Shown here piece by piece: positions 14,028 to 25,649 of a stretch of DNA of 64,000 bases. The position numbers and the translations under genes were made by a program. The notes below the pieces were generated by a model. That model ran no database searches. It worked only from the letters and a program-made list of their open reading frames with translations, and was not told the origin of the DNA. Position 1 is the stretch's first letter; every line of letters begins with the position of its first letter. The stretch is from Hemibagrus wyckioides. Lineage: Eukaryota; Chordata; Actinopteri; Siluriformes; Bagridae. The stretch is taken from positions 9,079,699-9,143,698 of the forward strand of contig NC_080713.1 in NCBI RefSeq assembly GCF_019097595.1, given 5' to 3'.

Positions 14028-14447
14028 TACACCGATCATGTATAACATTATGAGCACTGAGAGGTGAAGTGAATAAGACTGATTATCTCCTCATCATGGC
14101 ACCTGTTAGTGGGTGGGATATATTAGGCAGCAAGTGAACATTTTGTCCTCAAAGTCGATGTGTTAGAAGCAGGAAAAACTTTGACAAGGGCCAAATTGTG
14201 ATGGCTAGATGACTGGATCAGAGCATCTCCAAAACTGTAGCTCTTGTGGGGTCCACAGTGGTCAGTATCTATCAAAAGTGGTCCAAGGAAGGAACAGTGG
14301 TGAACCGGTGACACGGTCATGGGTGGCCAAGGCTTATTGATGCACGTGGGGAGTGAAGGCTGGCCCGTGTGATCCGATCCAACAGACGAGCTACTGTTCA
14401 AATTGCTAAAGAAGTTAATGCTGGTTCTGATAGAAAGGTGTCAAAAA
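14028..14447 (+). mobile_element. Truncated Tc1-like transposon relic
   Basis: The segment begins in Tc1-type untranslated sequence ('caccgatcatgtataacatt') and enters a decayed transposase reading frame. 'FDKGQIVMAR', a stop codon, then 'QSISKT', and further on 'YQKWSKEGTV', are the helix-turn-helix part of a Tc1/mariner transposase. Several deletions and stops break the frame, and the catalytic half and right terminus are absent. This is a different Tc1 family from the two long copies at 43.6 and 53.6 kb. Confidence 0.75.
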
Positions 14448-17400
14448 CAAGCACATAATACTATTTTAATTAAACAGCTGGTACTCCTGTTCGAGTTACT
14501 GTTATATTCAAATATTAATCAACATAATTCTGACCAATCAGAATCAAGATTCCTGTAGTATCCGCCAGATACCATCCGTTGAATTTAGCCAAATTCCGCT
14601 ATCACATCAGTCCTGCAGATATGATGAAGCAAATGCCATGGAAGTTGTAGGGAGCCCAGTCAGTGTGCAGTGGATCGGTATTGGATATCATCTAATACTT
14701 AAATATGATATCAGTATCTAATCAAACCTGGAGACTCGATGCATCCCTAAAAACAATAATGGTTTTAATGGTGGTTGTCCCATTTCCTCCATTTTATAAT
14801 TACACTCCTACTTGCGAACATACGTCTGCCATTAGAAAAGGCTACATGTCTAGTCATATATCTAGCATATGTCTTGGGCAGTAATTGCGCTATAATATAA
14901 AACCTCAAAATTATCATTAGAAATTTCATATTTAACCACCCAACTGTCAAACCAGTCACATCAGATTTCTTTAGCCATCAACTGCTATGATGAGAAACAG
15001 AGCTAGCAAATTGTGTATGTTTTCCGGATTCAGTGTGAAAGTTACTAACCAGCTAGCTACTTTAAGATAGGGATATCGAGGTGACATACTGGAGGTTTAC
15101 TACAGGTGGAGAAAAAAAACGTGGATCTTTTTGTTAGTCATTTCCATTTATGACTAGCATTTCATTGTAATAACTTTCAGTGGAATTGTCATAAAGGTAT
15201 TTTTTAATAGGGCAACATTAGGCAATGGTAGATGGTGCCTTAACTAGTAATGTGCCATGACTGTGCTTACTTTATATAATTGTACAGCTCATGCCGTGAT
15301 TTCCTCATGTCCAGGACATTACCTCATGGCTACACCACTGAGAGCCTTGATCTAAAGAATCGATGGCACAGAACATTGTGCTAAATCAGCGAGTCCTGTC
15401 TGTCTGTCCAAATATGTCCTGTCTTTCTGTCTTCCTGAGGTACGGAGGCAGTGACTAATCTAACCTTACATCACAGGAAAAAAAACACACCCCAAGCATT
15501 AAATCTACACTTTCAAGCACAATGCACTTGTAGGCACAATCGAATGAACACATCTAATATAAGCAGTACACAATAATGGTGACTCAAATGTACCCCAGGA
15601 GTGGGTGCTGACTCCATCATCATTACAAATTAGATTAAAGGGTGTCAGAGACATGCGAAAGGTGGAGCCTTTCAGTATGCAGGAAGACTTTACTGTGAAG
15701 ACACTGTGCTTGTGTTCAGTATGTTCATCAATTCCATCTGCTGCAGGTTGAACATTTTGTCTACGGCTCCCTTGTAAATGAACCGTTTAATCTCATTGGG
15801 TCACACGTGGATAAACAAAGGATAAATGGTACTAATAAGTAAAATTTGCCGACGATCTGGTTCTCCCTGGGAACAGTGAATTTCCAACACAGAGCAGAAT
15901 TATTCAGTAATGATCGGCAAAACCTGTAAACAAAATGCCCTGCCTTCTTTCATGGTTAAATCTGTGAACACAATTGTTACAACACAAGAAGTGTTTGATG
16001 ATTACGCATCACGCTTAAGCGAGCTCAGCAACACCTGAAGTATCGTGTACAACACCTGTCAACAAGATAAAGAGAGGGATGTACAAGGCCCGGCTGTGTG
16101 ATGTGGATGTCCTAGGACACCCAGTGGGACTGCACCGATGGGCCTGGGCAAGCCAGCAAATATCTTGGGACGAACTGTTAATTACAGAGTCAACGCTTTG
16201 CTCGGTAGGAAAGGATTTAGCTTAATTGGTTCAGAAACTATTCCCTAAAGGTTAGTCCAGGTGATTGTAGGGGAAACAAAAAAAAAAAAAAAAAAAGCTT
16301 GAGAACATTCTTAGATGGCTAGTAGGGACAATGTTACAAGCCATGATTCGAGAACCAAAAATGCAATAAACAATACAGCTATAACTGGAATCAGAAAGCT
16401 GCTGAACTTGGGGAACTTGAGGAGCAGCTGAACTCCTGTGATAGAGTCTCAATCTGCAAGGCTTCCTAAGCACAAGAGTCATCTAAGGTCCCCTGTTATA
16501 CACAACGAGCATCCAGTCCTAAACGAGAGTCTCATCAAAGTTTGAAATAATGTTTTTGACGAAAATAAAATAGGATGGTAATATTGTAAATTTTGACAAA
16601 GGATTATGCGATCTTCACGATAAAAATGGTAATATAATACGTCTACGGCATACAGGAGCCGGTCAGGAGGGAAAGCTGTGTTAACGGCATGCCACAAAGG
16701 ACAAGACTGCATCTCTGACATGATTTTACCTAATTACCACATCTCAAAATGTCTCGTCTCAGAGCAGTAAGCTTCTGAAATAAACCAATCCTGATTTACA
16801 CGTGTATAAGAAATAACAGTAACACCAGCCACCTATGAACCTCAGACTATACCGTGACCGTATAATGAAATGAAAGGAAGCTTTGTCTCGTTCACATGTG
16901 CCCATCCTCCTTATATTGCTCAAATCTGACTGTCTACCTTTCGTTTCACTATAAACCAAAACCTTCCCTGTTTCCTGTGTGTGTGCTAGGAGACTGAACA
17001 CTGACATAAGATCAGACATAACCTTGTCAAGCTGATGCTCAGCAGCTACAGGATTTTAATTCAAGGTGTCTTTGGTTGCTGGAAAACACTGATGCAAAAC
17101 CCAGCATGTGGCTTCATTTCTGAAGATGCAGCAACCTGGAATATGTCTGAAATCGAACACCATCGCTATGGAAAATATTCAGCTGAAAATTGTTCTTGTT
17201 AAGAGATACCCAGCCTACCAGAACCTACACCAGGCAGTCTGGAACCATAAAAACCCTCACAGCCCTTTAAACGTTTCCTACAGATGCACAGGCATGGTGA
17301 AACCCAGTACAGCACATCTGATCGAGCTGCAATATTGCAACACAGCCACAGGTCCAAAAAGCAGAAATTGCACAGTACTGACCAAAACAACACAACATCT

Positions 17401-17654
17401 GCAACACTGTCACATCCTAGACTAAAGGGTGAACCATAAATACTGTCACGGACTCTCAAGATCAGCCCTTCAACAGGAAATGCCTTCATAAGACTAACAA
17501 GATGCTTTTCCAGTAACACAAATCCCATCAGTGGAGTGCCATCGATGCACCATCGGAATTATCATCAACTAAAGTCAGAAATGTGCACGTAATGTGCAAA
17601 AATACCAAGCGCGCGCCAACAAAACACCCGAACCAAATAAACACGCCAGCAATC

Positions 17655-17692
17655 AAACAAACAAACAAACAAACAAGCCAACCAACCAACAG
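17655..17692. repeat. (CAAA)n / (CAAC)n microsatellite
   Basis: Short tandem CAAA units pass into CAAC-like units, within FCHSD2 intron 1 close to exon 1. Confidence 0.8.
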
Positions 17693-17738
17693 CAGCTCTT
17701 CACTTCATCCTAACGTGGAGAGAAGGGCACTTTCTTAC

Positions 17739-17759
17739 CTTTCTCGGCGGAGGCTGCAT
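17739..17759 (-). CDS. fchsd2: FCHSD2 coding exon 1 (start codon)
   Basis: On the minus strand the start codon is at 17759-17757 and the exon reads MQPPPRK, exactly the conserved N-terminus of vertebrate FCHSD2. It is followed by a GTAAG donor (complement of 17734-17738). Only seven codons lie here, ending in phase 0, which fits exon 2 beginning with Val in phase 0. The exon is far too short for ordinary ORF calling and is recognisable only by its family N-terminus, donor and phase. The 5' untranslated region must lie at higher coordinates, toward the tRNA-Lys genes. Confidence 0.93.
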
Positions 17760-18168
17760 GGCTCAACATGGACATGAAGAAAGCGCAAGTCCAAAATAGT
17801 GAAGTCCAAAGAGAGAAAGGAAAATAAATGAAATCCACCACAGAGAGAGAGAGAGAGAGAAGAAAAAAAAATCGTGGAAAAGCTGGGAAATCAGATCGGA
17901 GATCAGATCAACGCTCGTGCAGCCATGAAAGAACAGATCAGCTCCACTCTTCACAAGTGAGAGAGAATAGAGGAGAAGAACGGTATGGAGGAAAATGCTG
18001 CAGGCTTTCCGCTAAAATACGGAGACACAAGAGCGACACACACAGGAAGCCCTGAGCTCATTGAGTGGTGCAGGAGGAGACAGGAGGCTGGCCACAGCGA
18101 CCCCTGGTGGACATCTGCATCAACGCACCATGCCAAATGCAATACAGTACGCGGGAGTGAAAAGCTAT
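17760..18168 (-). promoter_or_regulatory. fchsd2: FCHSD2 5' untranslated/promoter region (inferred)
   Basis: This is the 409 bp between the FCHSD2 start codon and the first tRNA-Lys gene. It contains a (GA)n run near 17840-17860 and purine-rich sequence, and no clear TATA box. The 5' untranslated region and core promoter should be in or near it, but the transcription start cannot be placed from sequence alone. Confidence 0.45.
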
Positions 18169-18241
18169 CGCCCAACGTGGGGCTCGAACCCACGACCCTG
18201 AGATTAAGAGTCTCATGCTCTACCGACTGAGCTAGCCGGGC
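18169..18241 (-). tRNA. tRNA-Lys (CTT)
   Basis: This 73-nt minus-strand gene begins GCCCGGCTAGCTCAGTCGG (A box) and contains GGTTCGAGCC (B box). The acceptor stem is closed by GCCCGG/TTGGGC and the discriminator is G. The anticodon loop reads CTCTTAA, with CTT at 18206-18208, so it decodes AAG. No CCA is encoded, as expected for a eukaryotic gene. Just downstream on the minus strand a short T run (complement of about 18160-18163) can terminate RNA polymerase III. It is identical to the copy at 18629. Confidence 0.97.
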
Positions 18242-18538
18242 CTGAGTTTGTACCCTCCGAACAGTGACTCCCAGAGGCCATCTGCAGTTATTTCTTCTTC
18301 TTATGCCCTTTATAGGTAACGTGCACGTTTTTCACTTTTAATACATTTTTTTTATACAACTTTTTATTCAACCTACAATATTTGCATGTTTTTTTTTCAG
18401 ATAATCAATTTTACAAGAGTCAGGGGCAGAATTAATTTTCTCTCAACTTTGTGCAAACCCAGGAAGCCTGTAGCCACTTATCTAAATAAGTGTATACACA
18501 GCAATATATACAGTTGAATGTACATACAGCAGAATGGC

Positions 18539-18572
18539 CTTATGCGGTTACTCTTGCCAGTAACCGCATAAG
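18539..18572. repeat. Perfect 14-bp inverted repeat (stem-loop)
   Basis: The arm CTTATGCGGTTACT (18539-18552) is followed by a 6-nt loop (CTTGCC) and its perfect complement AGTAACCGCATAAG (18559-18572). It sits in the 387-bp spacer between the two tRNA-Lys genes. Its function is unknown. It is not followed by a T-run that would suggest a polymerase III terminator hairpin. Confidence 0.85.
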
Positions 18573-18628
18573 TCAGCCGCATTAATATAGCATTTATAAT
18601 TATTTTGTTCATGAAAAACATCAACCTC

Positions 18629-18701
18629 CGCCCAACGTGGGGCTCGAACCCACGACCCTGAGATTAAGAGTCTCATGCTCTACCGACTGAGCTAGCCGGG
18701 C
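18629..18701 (-). tRNA. tRNA-Lys (CTT), second copy
   Basis: All 73 nt match the gene at 18169, including A box, B box, CTT anticodon and G discriminator. The flanks differ, so the match ends at the gene boundaries. A T5 tract on the minus strand (complement of 18614-18618) is a plausible polymerase III terminator. Identical bodies with unrelated flanks fit gene conversion or selection on an older tandem pair. Confidence 0.97.
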
Positions 18702-19302
18702 AGCTATAACGTTTAAGGACCGCTGCACAGTTATATACAATCAACGATTTTGCAACAATCAAGATTTAGAAAACTTAGAAATATCTTGTGCTTTCAGATT
18801 CCAAGAACTTGAAAACAAATAATTAATCAGGTCTTTAAACAGTTATTACAAAATATTAAAGGCCTAAAATAATTAATATTATATTACCTAAACTCAGGGC
18901 AATGAACAAATTATTAATTGCTGTTATGTTTGACACTGGTTCAAAATGAAAAAAGCAGCACAGGTTTAACTGTTTAAACCCTTTTTGCATGAACAAGAAA
19001 TTATACCATACCTGACAATTACATACACCAGGGGATATACTTTATTGTTGCTGTTAGTTTACATCCAAAATAGTCAATTTGTGTGTGTGTGTGTGAGATG
19101 TCCTCACAGCATTTGGCTTTTCTCCACAAAAACATCATTTTGTGTGTGTGTGTGTATGTGTGAATTGATAGGAAGGTCATTTGTATTTCCAGAGAAGCTT
19201 CCATTTCTCCTTCCACTGATGCCTGCATAAGCGTCTGTCATAAAAGCATGCATTTTGCCATTTTTCACAAAACAGTAAGAGATTCAGTCACTTTCTTGCC
19301 AT

Positions 19303-19330
19303 GAGAGAGAGAGAGAGAGAGAGAGAGAGA
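19303..19330. repeat. (GA)n microsatellite
   Basis: A pure GA run immediately upstream of the conserved first-exon region of the first P2Y2-type gene. Confidence 0.9.
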
Positions 19331-19347
19331 TGTTATCAGTAGGATTC

Positions 19348-19470
19348 ATGCAATGACTTGCCCAGTGAGTTGACACGCCTTCACATGTGAAAGGTTCAAC
19401 CTGAGGAATTGGGAGAAAGAGAGAAAGAAAACACACTAGGATCATTTCTTCTGGATTATTCATTACACTT
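19348..19470 (+). other. p2ry2: Non-coding exon 1 / proximal promoter of first P2Y2-type gene
   Basis: The segment resembles 27796-27972 upstream of the second receptor gene. Shared blocks, in order, are 'acttgccca.tgagt', 'cgcct', 'cagcctgagg'-like, and the GTGAGTAC donor. Here the donor is at 19471. Conservation of this short stretch, with an intact donor, and an acceptor directly upstream of each coding exon, supports a non-coding first exon in both genes. The transcription start inside the segment is not defined. Confidence 0.65.
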
Positions 19471-19670
19471 GTGAGTACTCTTTCTCATATATGCTTTTTT
19501 ACAAGTATTACAACTCTACCCACTTTTGATTCATTTTTTTAAAAATAAAACGAAGAAAAACTAATAATGTAAAAACTAAACTGTTTATTACCATAGAACA
19601 ATTTTGTACAAGGAGTCCTTGCTTTCTAGGTATGTGTCTTGTAAATTGCATATATGTTTACATTTGATAT

Positions 19671-19736
<66 letters not shown>
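19671..19736. repeat. (GATA)n microsatellite
   Basis: About 16 uninterrupted GATA units in the 5' intron of the first P2Y2-type gene. Confidence 0.95.
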
Positions 19737-20676
19737 GAATGGATGTTCATAGAATGGATATTTTATAGACTAGGCATGCTATAATAATAATTGCCAGAGC
19801 GTTTTACTGTAGTTTTTTTATATTATTTTGACAATTTGAAAAGAGTCACTGTGTGTTAAACTTTACCTGACATTTGCATTATAACACGGACATGCAATGC
19901 TCATTAAAATTTGCCCCATATAACTAAGATACCTTAAAAGGCCCTGTCCTAACAGTGCCTTTTGATTGGGAAAGGTGTCTTACACACATAATAGATGTTT
20001 ACTTTGATATCCTCCTCCCAAATGAAAAACAAAGATAATAAAGATCTTGATGACAACATTGTGTACACTGACTAATAATCATTTAAATGTATTAAAGGAA
20101 TATATGTATCTGTATTTTATGTGCAAGTACATGGAGGTGTGTGTTGCCTGTGTGCCTATGTGCTCAGACTTCTTTAAATCTCATTACACACTTTTAACCA
20201 GAATTCAGGCTCCGTAAAGCATCATGATCACAAAAAAAAACATCTAATCAGGCCCAAGAGTTCCAACCGTGCAGGAATTGGTCACCATCTCCCAAAGAAT
20301 GACCATTACCTTTAAAAATTAGTGAATTTTATCTGTTTAAAAGTATTTAGAGTATTCAGAGAGTATTCAGAGTGTTTGAGAGAAACGTAACGAGTAGTTT
20401 CATTGGATATTAATGGAAAGTGGAGCTGTGTGTTTTTATCCTAAATACTATGTTTTTGGATTAAAGCACCTGCAAAATATACAAATCTATGTTTTTGGAA
20501 AATGATCATATATCTCTTTTGTCAAAGTCTCTGGTTTATGAATGTTTTATGGCATTAATTTTATTATATTGTTATATGTATTGCCTAACACACTGAAATG
20601 AATCAATATTTGCTCAAACCCAAAGCTTGTTACCTTGTAAATTCTATAAATATTTTTATTATTTTGTCAGACTTCC

Positions 20677-20751
20677 ATGAAGCAAGATGGCTGCCTTAAA
20701 CATTTCCAGCTTCATCAACAACACTTCTCAATACCAATGCAAGTTCAATGA
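20677..20751 (+). other. Upstream ORF overlapping the P2Y2 start (copy 1)
   Basis: An ATG at 20677, ten bases before the receptor ATG and in the +1 frame, opens a 24-codon frame (MKQDGCLKH...) that ends at TGA 20749-20751, inside the receptor coding sequence. Its context is weak (T at -3, A at +4), while the receptor ATG is strong (A at -3, G at +4). Leaky scanning would therefore allow receptor synthesis. The same arrangement exists in copy 2. Confidence 0.6.
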
Positions 20752-21667
20752 GGACTTCAAGTACATCTTACTTCCTGTCAGCTATGGATTGGTGTTTATA
20801 GTTGGCTTGGTGCTCAATGTCATTGCGCTGTATTGCATTTTGTTCCGGGTCAAACAATGGAGTCCGAACACTATCTATATGATCAACCTGACTGTGTGTG
20901 ACACACTCTACATCCTCACATTACCGTTCCTGATCTACTACTATGCTGACAAAAATGACTGGCCTTTCACTGAAGGTTTCTGCAAACTTATACGCTTTCT
21001 TTTCTATACCAATCTGTATGGTAGCATCCTTTTTCTCAGCTGCATCAGCATCCACCGCTTCCTTGGAATTTGCCACCCGGTCCGATCGATGCAGTGGGTT
21101 AACGCCCGCCGTGCCCGTTCGGTCTCGATCCTCGTTTGGGTAATTGTTCTTATCTTCCAGGCACCAATGCTCTACTTTTCCCGAACCACCAATCAAGTCT
21201 GCCATGATACCACATCCCAAGACCTGTTTCATTACTTTGTGGGCTACAGCTCAGCCATTTCAGTCATTTTGTTTGTGATACCCTTTGCAACAGTGTTAGT
21301 CTGCAATGGGATGATGGTGCGAAAACTTCTAGAGCCCACCACTATTGGAGGTGCCACGTCTCGGCGTTCCAAGCAAAAGTCAGTGAAGATGATCGTCATA
21401 GTGCTGTTGGTCTTCATACTCTGCTTTCTGCCTTTCCACCTCACACGGAGTCTGTATTACAGTTTCCGATACTTCAAAGTGAACTGTACACTGTTGGAAG
21501 GTTCTAACATAGCTTACAAGGTCACAAGGCCACTAGCCAGTGCAAACAGCTGTATCGACCCCATCCTCTACTTCATGGCAGGACAGGGTTTTCGACAAAG
21601 CGTAAGCAAGAAATACAAGCAATCTCAGAGACAGGGGGACAGCAAATGCCTCTCAACCCCTTTATGA
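20687..21667 (+). CDS. p2ry2: P2Y purinoceptor 2-like GPCR (tandem copy 1)
   Basis: This 326-residue class A GPCR is intact in one exon. An acceptor (TTTTGTCAG) ends at 20670, 16 bases before the ATG. N-glycosylation sequons (N5, N11, N12) precede QCKFNEDFKYILLPVSYG. TM1-TM7 are visible, with 'HRF' in place of DRY after TM3 and DPILY in TM7. Ligand-binding signatures are those of P2Y2/P2Y4: PFHLTRSLYYSFR in TM6 and AYKVTRPLASANSCIDP in TM7, which supply the His-x-x-Arg and Lys-x-x-Arg groups that contact nucleotide phosphates. It should act at the plasma membrane as an ATP/UTP receptor coupled to Gq. The RGD of mammalian P2Y2 loop 1 is DKN here. The C-tail is short compared with the 377-residue human protein. 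P2Y4-like is the alternative; FCHSD2 as neighbour favours P2Y2. An AATAAA at 21901 is a possible polyadenylation signal. Confidence 0.95.
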   Translation: MAALNISSFINNTSQYQCKFNEDFKYILLPVSYGLVFIVGLVLNVIALYCILFRVKQWSPNTIYMINLTVCDTLYILTLPFLIYYYADKNDWPFTEGFCKLIRFLFYTNLYGSILFLSCISIHRFLGICHPVRSMQWVNARRARSVSILVWVIVLIFQAPMLYFSRTTNQVCHDTTSQDLFHYFVGYSSAISVILFVIPFATVLVCNGMMVRKLLEPTTIGGATSRRSKQKSVKMIVIVLLVFILCFLPFHLTRSLYYSFRYFKVNCTLLEGSNIAYKVTRPLASANSCIDPILYFMAGQGFRQSVSKKYKQSQRQGDSKCLSTPL

Positions 21668-24600
21668 ACGAATTATTCGGAATCTAAAGGACAAACATGT
21701 GCAATGGATTAAAGAAAGTTATAGATTGCATAGAAATGCTTTCATGACTGCAGGCTAAATGGATGCATCCTTGGTTGAACTTGGGTGTCTCCAAACTGTC
21801 AATAACATTATAAAGTATTAGGCGTAGGCACAATTAAACATCAAAAACAGGCTTTTAAATATCAGGTCACAAATGAGGATAGGATAGAAACACTTACCAA
21901 AATAAACTAATCTGTAGCTCTGTACAACACATGGAGACAAGATACAATGAAATGAGAACAATTTAAATTTATTTCCAATATTCTCTGGTTTAGATTTTTC
22001 TTATTAAAATAAGAAGAAGTAATATTTTGGATATTATTTAAAAGCTAAATCCATATGAGAGTACTAAACATCTCTAGAGAAGCCACAAAGCACTTTTTGT
22101 AATTTCAACAAAAGTCTGTTGTTGAGAGCCACTGTGTTTATGCTCATGAGTTCTATTCTCGGACTGTATATTTTCACATTCATAAAATGCTTTGGATAAA
22201 TGCAATCTTAAATATGTAAATAATGAAATGTATTAAAATGCTTAAACAGCAAGCTTGGGATATGTTGAGCTTGTCTGCAGATAAGACTGGAAACAAACAG
22301 GTGAAAGAAGTTTATTTTGTTATTAAGGGTGTAGGGAGTATGGAAGTGTTTCAGGGATATGGACAAATCCTTTGGATCACTATTACTAAATGGATTACCA
22401 GGATTTAAAAAAAAAAAAAAAAGTTTTTCACACACAAAAATCAGCAAAAGCTGACTGAATCGGGAAATCTGATTAAGACGACTGCAAACATTGTTACTGT
22501 TCATTTCATTTTTCTGCTACTGATCATCACCTGAAAAAAATACTGATGTTACACAAAACGAAGACCACAGTTGCTGTATGCATAGCAGTAAAGGTTTTAC
22601 TTCTAGAACGTTGTTTAAAATGAGTTCTCTGTCTTTGGAATTGTTCCTATTAAAATAAATACAATGAGTTTGTGATCTAACCAAAAGTCTAAATGTTTGT
22701 ATATGGAAATCATCTCAGTGAAGACCAGGTTTATTTTAATATCAGGTTTTATTATTTTTTTTAAATATTAGAAAACCAGACAGATGGGTTCAAGCTGACA
22801 CGGAGGATATGCTAATGCAAAGAAGTCTTTACATCAATCTTACAATAGGATTTCTAGTCATTTCTTTGGGGAGTGCATTTCAAAAGAAAATCAGGATTTT
22901 GTTCACTTCCAAAGAAATTGGTTCATGTGCTTTGTGAAATACTATTAACTGTATGTAACTTTAAAGGAATCTCTTCTCTCTTCTATCTGTAGTATAACAT
23001 TAGCACTGCAGTTTGCTGAGACTACAGCCACACCAAGCTACTGAATTAACTCATGGCAATTTTTTTTTGTACAAGATTACCTTTAAAATATTTGATAAGT
23101 GGCTTCGTTATCACAGTGAGGCATTAAAATATCTGAAAGACATTGTAGCAAAAATATATTCAGCTACATATCATAATGTTTACTTGCTAGAAAGTGATAC
23201 CGCAGTTAATACAGCATAGCTAGATAACATTCATTTCATTTCACAAACATAAAACATTTCAAGAAGGTTAAACTTTAGAAATGAAAGTTCACTTGCTACC
23301 TTAAAAACAACTTGCAGATAAGCTTTATTTCAACTCAGTCAATCCAGTAGTCAAGATAATGGATTACTTAAAGTTTATTCTCCTCATGATAATTAGTGTA
23401 GGAATAAGAAAAGAAATGAGCTCTTATAACTTAATTAAGCTATCTAAGTTGTGCAGTGTGTGAACTTGCAAATTAAATTGACCAGCTAATATTGTCCTGT
23501 TATTGTCACAAAGTAGACACTTGAAGGTAGGACGCAAATGCAGTTTGTGCATTACTAAGAGTCAAAATTAGCAAGTGTCAAAAAATTAGAAAACAGTTAA
23601 AAAAAATTAGGAAAAGAAAGTGAAACAAGACTTGTGGAACAATCCAACAGATGTCAGACAAAGAGCAGGTCGAAACAGGCATAGGCCAATCAGGAGAAGC
23701 AAAATTGAAAAAAGGGTCGAGAACAGAGAACACACAAAATCTGATAACCAGGTAGCTAAGCTACAGAAAAAGACAGACTTGGTAAACATCTCAAGGCTGA
23801 GAGAACTGAATGCAGTGCAGAGGTACTTAGAAACAGTGTTAACCAACCATAATTAAACATACGTGAAAACAATCAGAAAGATAGTGACTGTGAGCATGGG
23901 AATGTTTGTGGTTTGCATTCTTGTAGTGTGCCATGATATGATAGATGCATTGTGCAACATCTGTATGACTTTTCTTTATTGTTGCCTTTACCTATCTGTT
24001 TCACCTGGCTGCTTCATGCCCATTCCTTAGATACACTGCATATTCATCTCTGTTTGTTTGTGTTGCTTTTATTTACAGAATAGATAGAGATGAGGCAAAT
24101 GCACATCAATAGCCCAAGACTAAATGGTTTCATGACCTTTTATCCATTAGTGTTTGACCATATGGACAAAAGTTTCACAATGGAAGACTGAATTTATTTT
24201 GGTTTTGGAATGTTTTGATGGTGATGGTAAAACATGTTCATTTTTCACTCACACTTAGGGACACACAGAATCAATGCAGAAAAAGCTTTTATGGATGCTC
24301 CATAGCATTAAATTTGACTCTAAATTGATTAAATATATGCCATGTTGTGGTCACACCTTTCAAAATTTTTAACAAGGAAACAAGCCACACCTAATAAATA
24401 AAAGCCAAGATCAACAGATTAAATAGGTGGAATCAGGTGTGACTCCTTCCATGGAATGAAAACCTTAACTGACACCAGCCCTTTGTAGATAGGATAGGAC
24501 ACCCCTAAGCTAGCCTATATAAATGTAAGATTAAGTATTTCATTCAACAGAAGAAGACAACAACGTAACAACTCCAAAACCTTGTATTTGACTTCTCATT

Positions 24601-24999
24601 GTTTGCAGTTCCACAGAAACTCTATAAAGAAAACTTATTAATTTTTGTAATATTGCCAGCCTAAATTTTAATCTTGGGATCTGTAATGACAAGAATCATG
24701 TCTATGTCTATAGCATATCTACTGTTTAGTGGGAGGTACTAGACATCATTCAGTATTGTTGCTCCAAATCTCTTGAATGTTCACATTCAGAGCTGAAACT
24801 GCATTAGTCTGTCTTTGGCATGCCATATTGGCACAAAGGACTGGGTTAAGAGTTGTTTTTTTTTACGCACACTAGTCTATTTCACTTTAGGACTAGTTCC
24901 TTGTACTTGTCTTTATTGCTTATAGTTTGTAGTTTTTACAGTTTTACAGTTTTTGTTGTTGTTGTAGTAGTATTAGTAACAATAACCACCATACCCTGG
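21668..24999. other. Spacer between the receptor genes, no gene seen
   Basis: This is AT-rich sequence with 3' untranslated sequence of the first receptor at its left end and an A(16) run at about 22405-22420. A TATATAAAT sequence at about 24518 is not associated with any reading frame I can support. I recognise no exons. Confidence 0.5.
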
Positions 25000-25215
25000 A
25001 CAGATTTGCAGTGAATCCAGAGCCTGTAGTAAGAACACAAGGCATGAGGTTTGGAATACAGCCTGGATGCACACACACACACACACACAAACTGAGAGAC
25101 CATGTACATATACTCCACACAGACAGCCCTCTAGCCCTCTAAACTTAGGATTGAACCCAGGACCCTAAAGCTGTCACATGATGACACTACCTGCAATACC
25201 ACCATGCTACTGTTT
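25000..25215 (-). repeat. SINE-like dispersed repeat, antisense
   Basis: In reverse order the segment shows a 'ccctggac' block, 'cctggatgcacacac' with a (CA)n run, 'ctccacacag', 'ggattgaacccagga' and 'caccatgcta'. This is the antisense layout of the family seen at 1090. Confidence 0.55.
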
Positions 25216-25649
25216 TCCTCACAGAGCTGGTGGAGTGGGATGTATGTAGAAATTATTAGATTGAGTGTGGGGTGTAGGCCTGGGGGTGTGAAATCTACAA
25301 CAGGTCACATTCACTTCATCAGCATCTGATGACTGCCCCTACAGTGGGGGAAGTCCTACAGTGTCCTGTAACTGGTGAGGTCTTTCAGGCCTTTCCACAT
25401 TGTTGCTATCTCATTAGCCAACAACTATATTCTCCACTTTTATAGTAGCTCCTTTGAGCAAGTCTTATTTCTTTGTCAAGGTGTTTTTTCTCTCCACTTC
25501 TGTAGGCTTCATCCTTGTCTTGACAATGGTGTTGTATTTTATTCTATTTTATTTACTGCTTGTGGTATGGTAGCAACCCAGGGGCCAGAGAACAACATTA
25601 TTTATAGAACAACACCCAAACATGATATGAAACTCTAGAGAAGTTTACA

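Larger units (their letters stand above)
11689..17738 (-). other. fchsd2: FCHSD2 intron 1
   Basis: About 6 kb separate exons 2 and 1. The intron contains a (CA)n run at 11771-11797, a dispersed repeat at 12040, a Tc1 relic at 14028, an A(18) run near 16270 and a (CAAA)n run near 17655. Two overlapping reading frames of about 105 codons on opposite strands at 17.1-17.5 kb have no recognisable similarity. Otherwise I see ordinary intronic sequence. Confidence 0.8.

Noticed and set aside
17108..17528. Overlapping reading frames of about 105 codons on both strands in FCHSD2 intron 1
   Set aside because: No recognisable domain, no splice or promoter context, and opposite-strand overlap is expected by chance in a locally stop-poor stretch.
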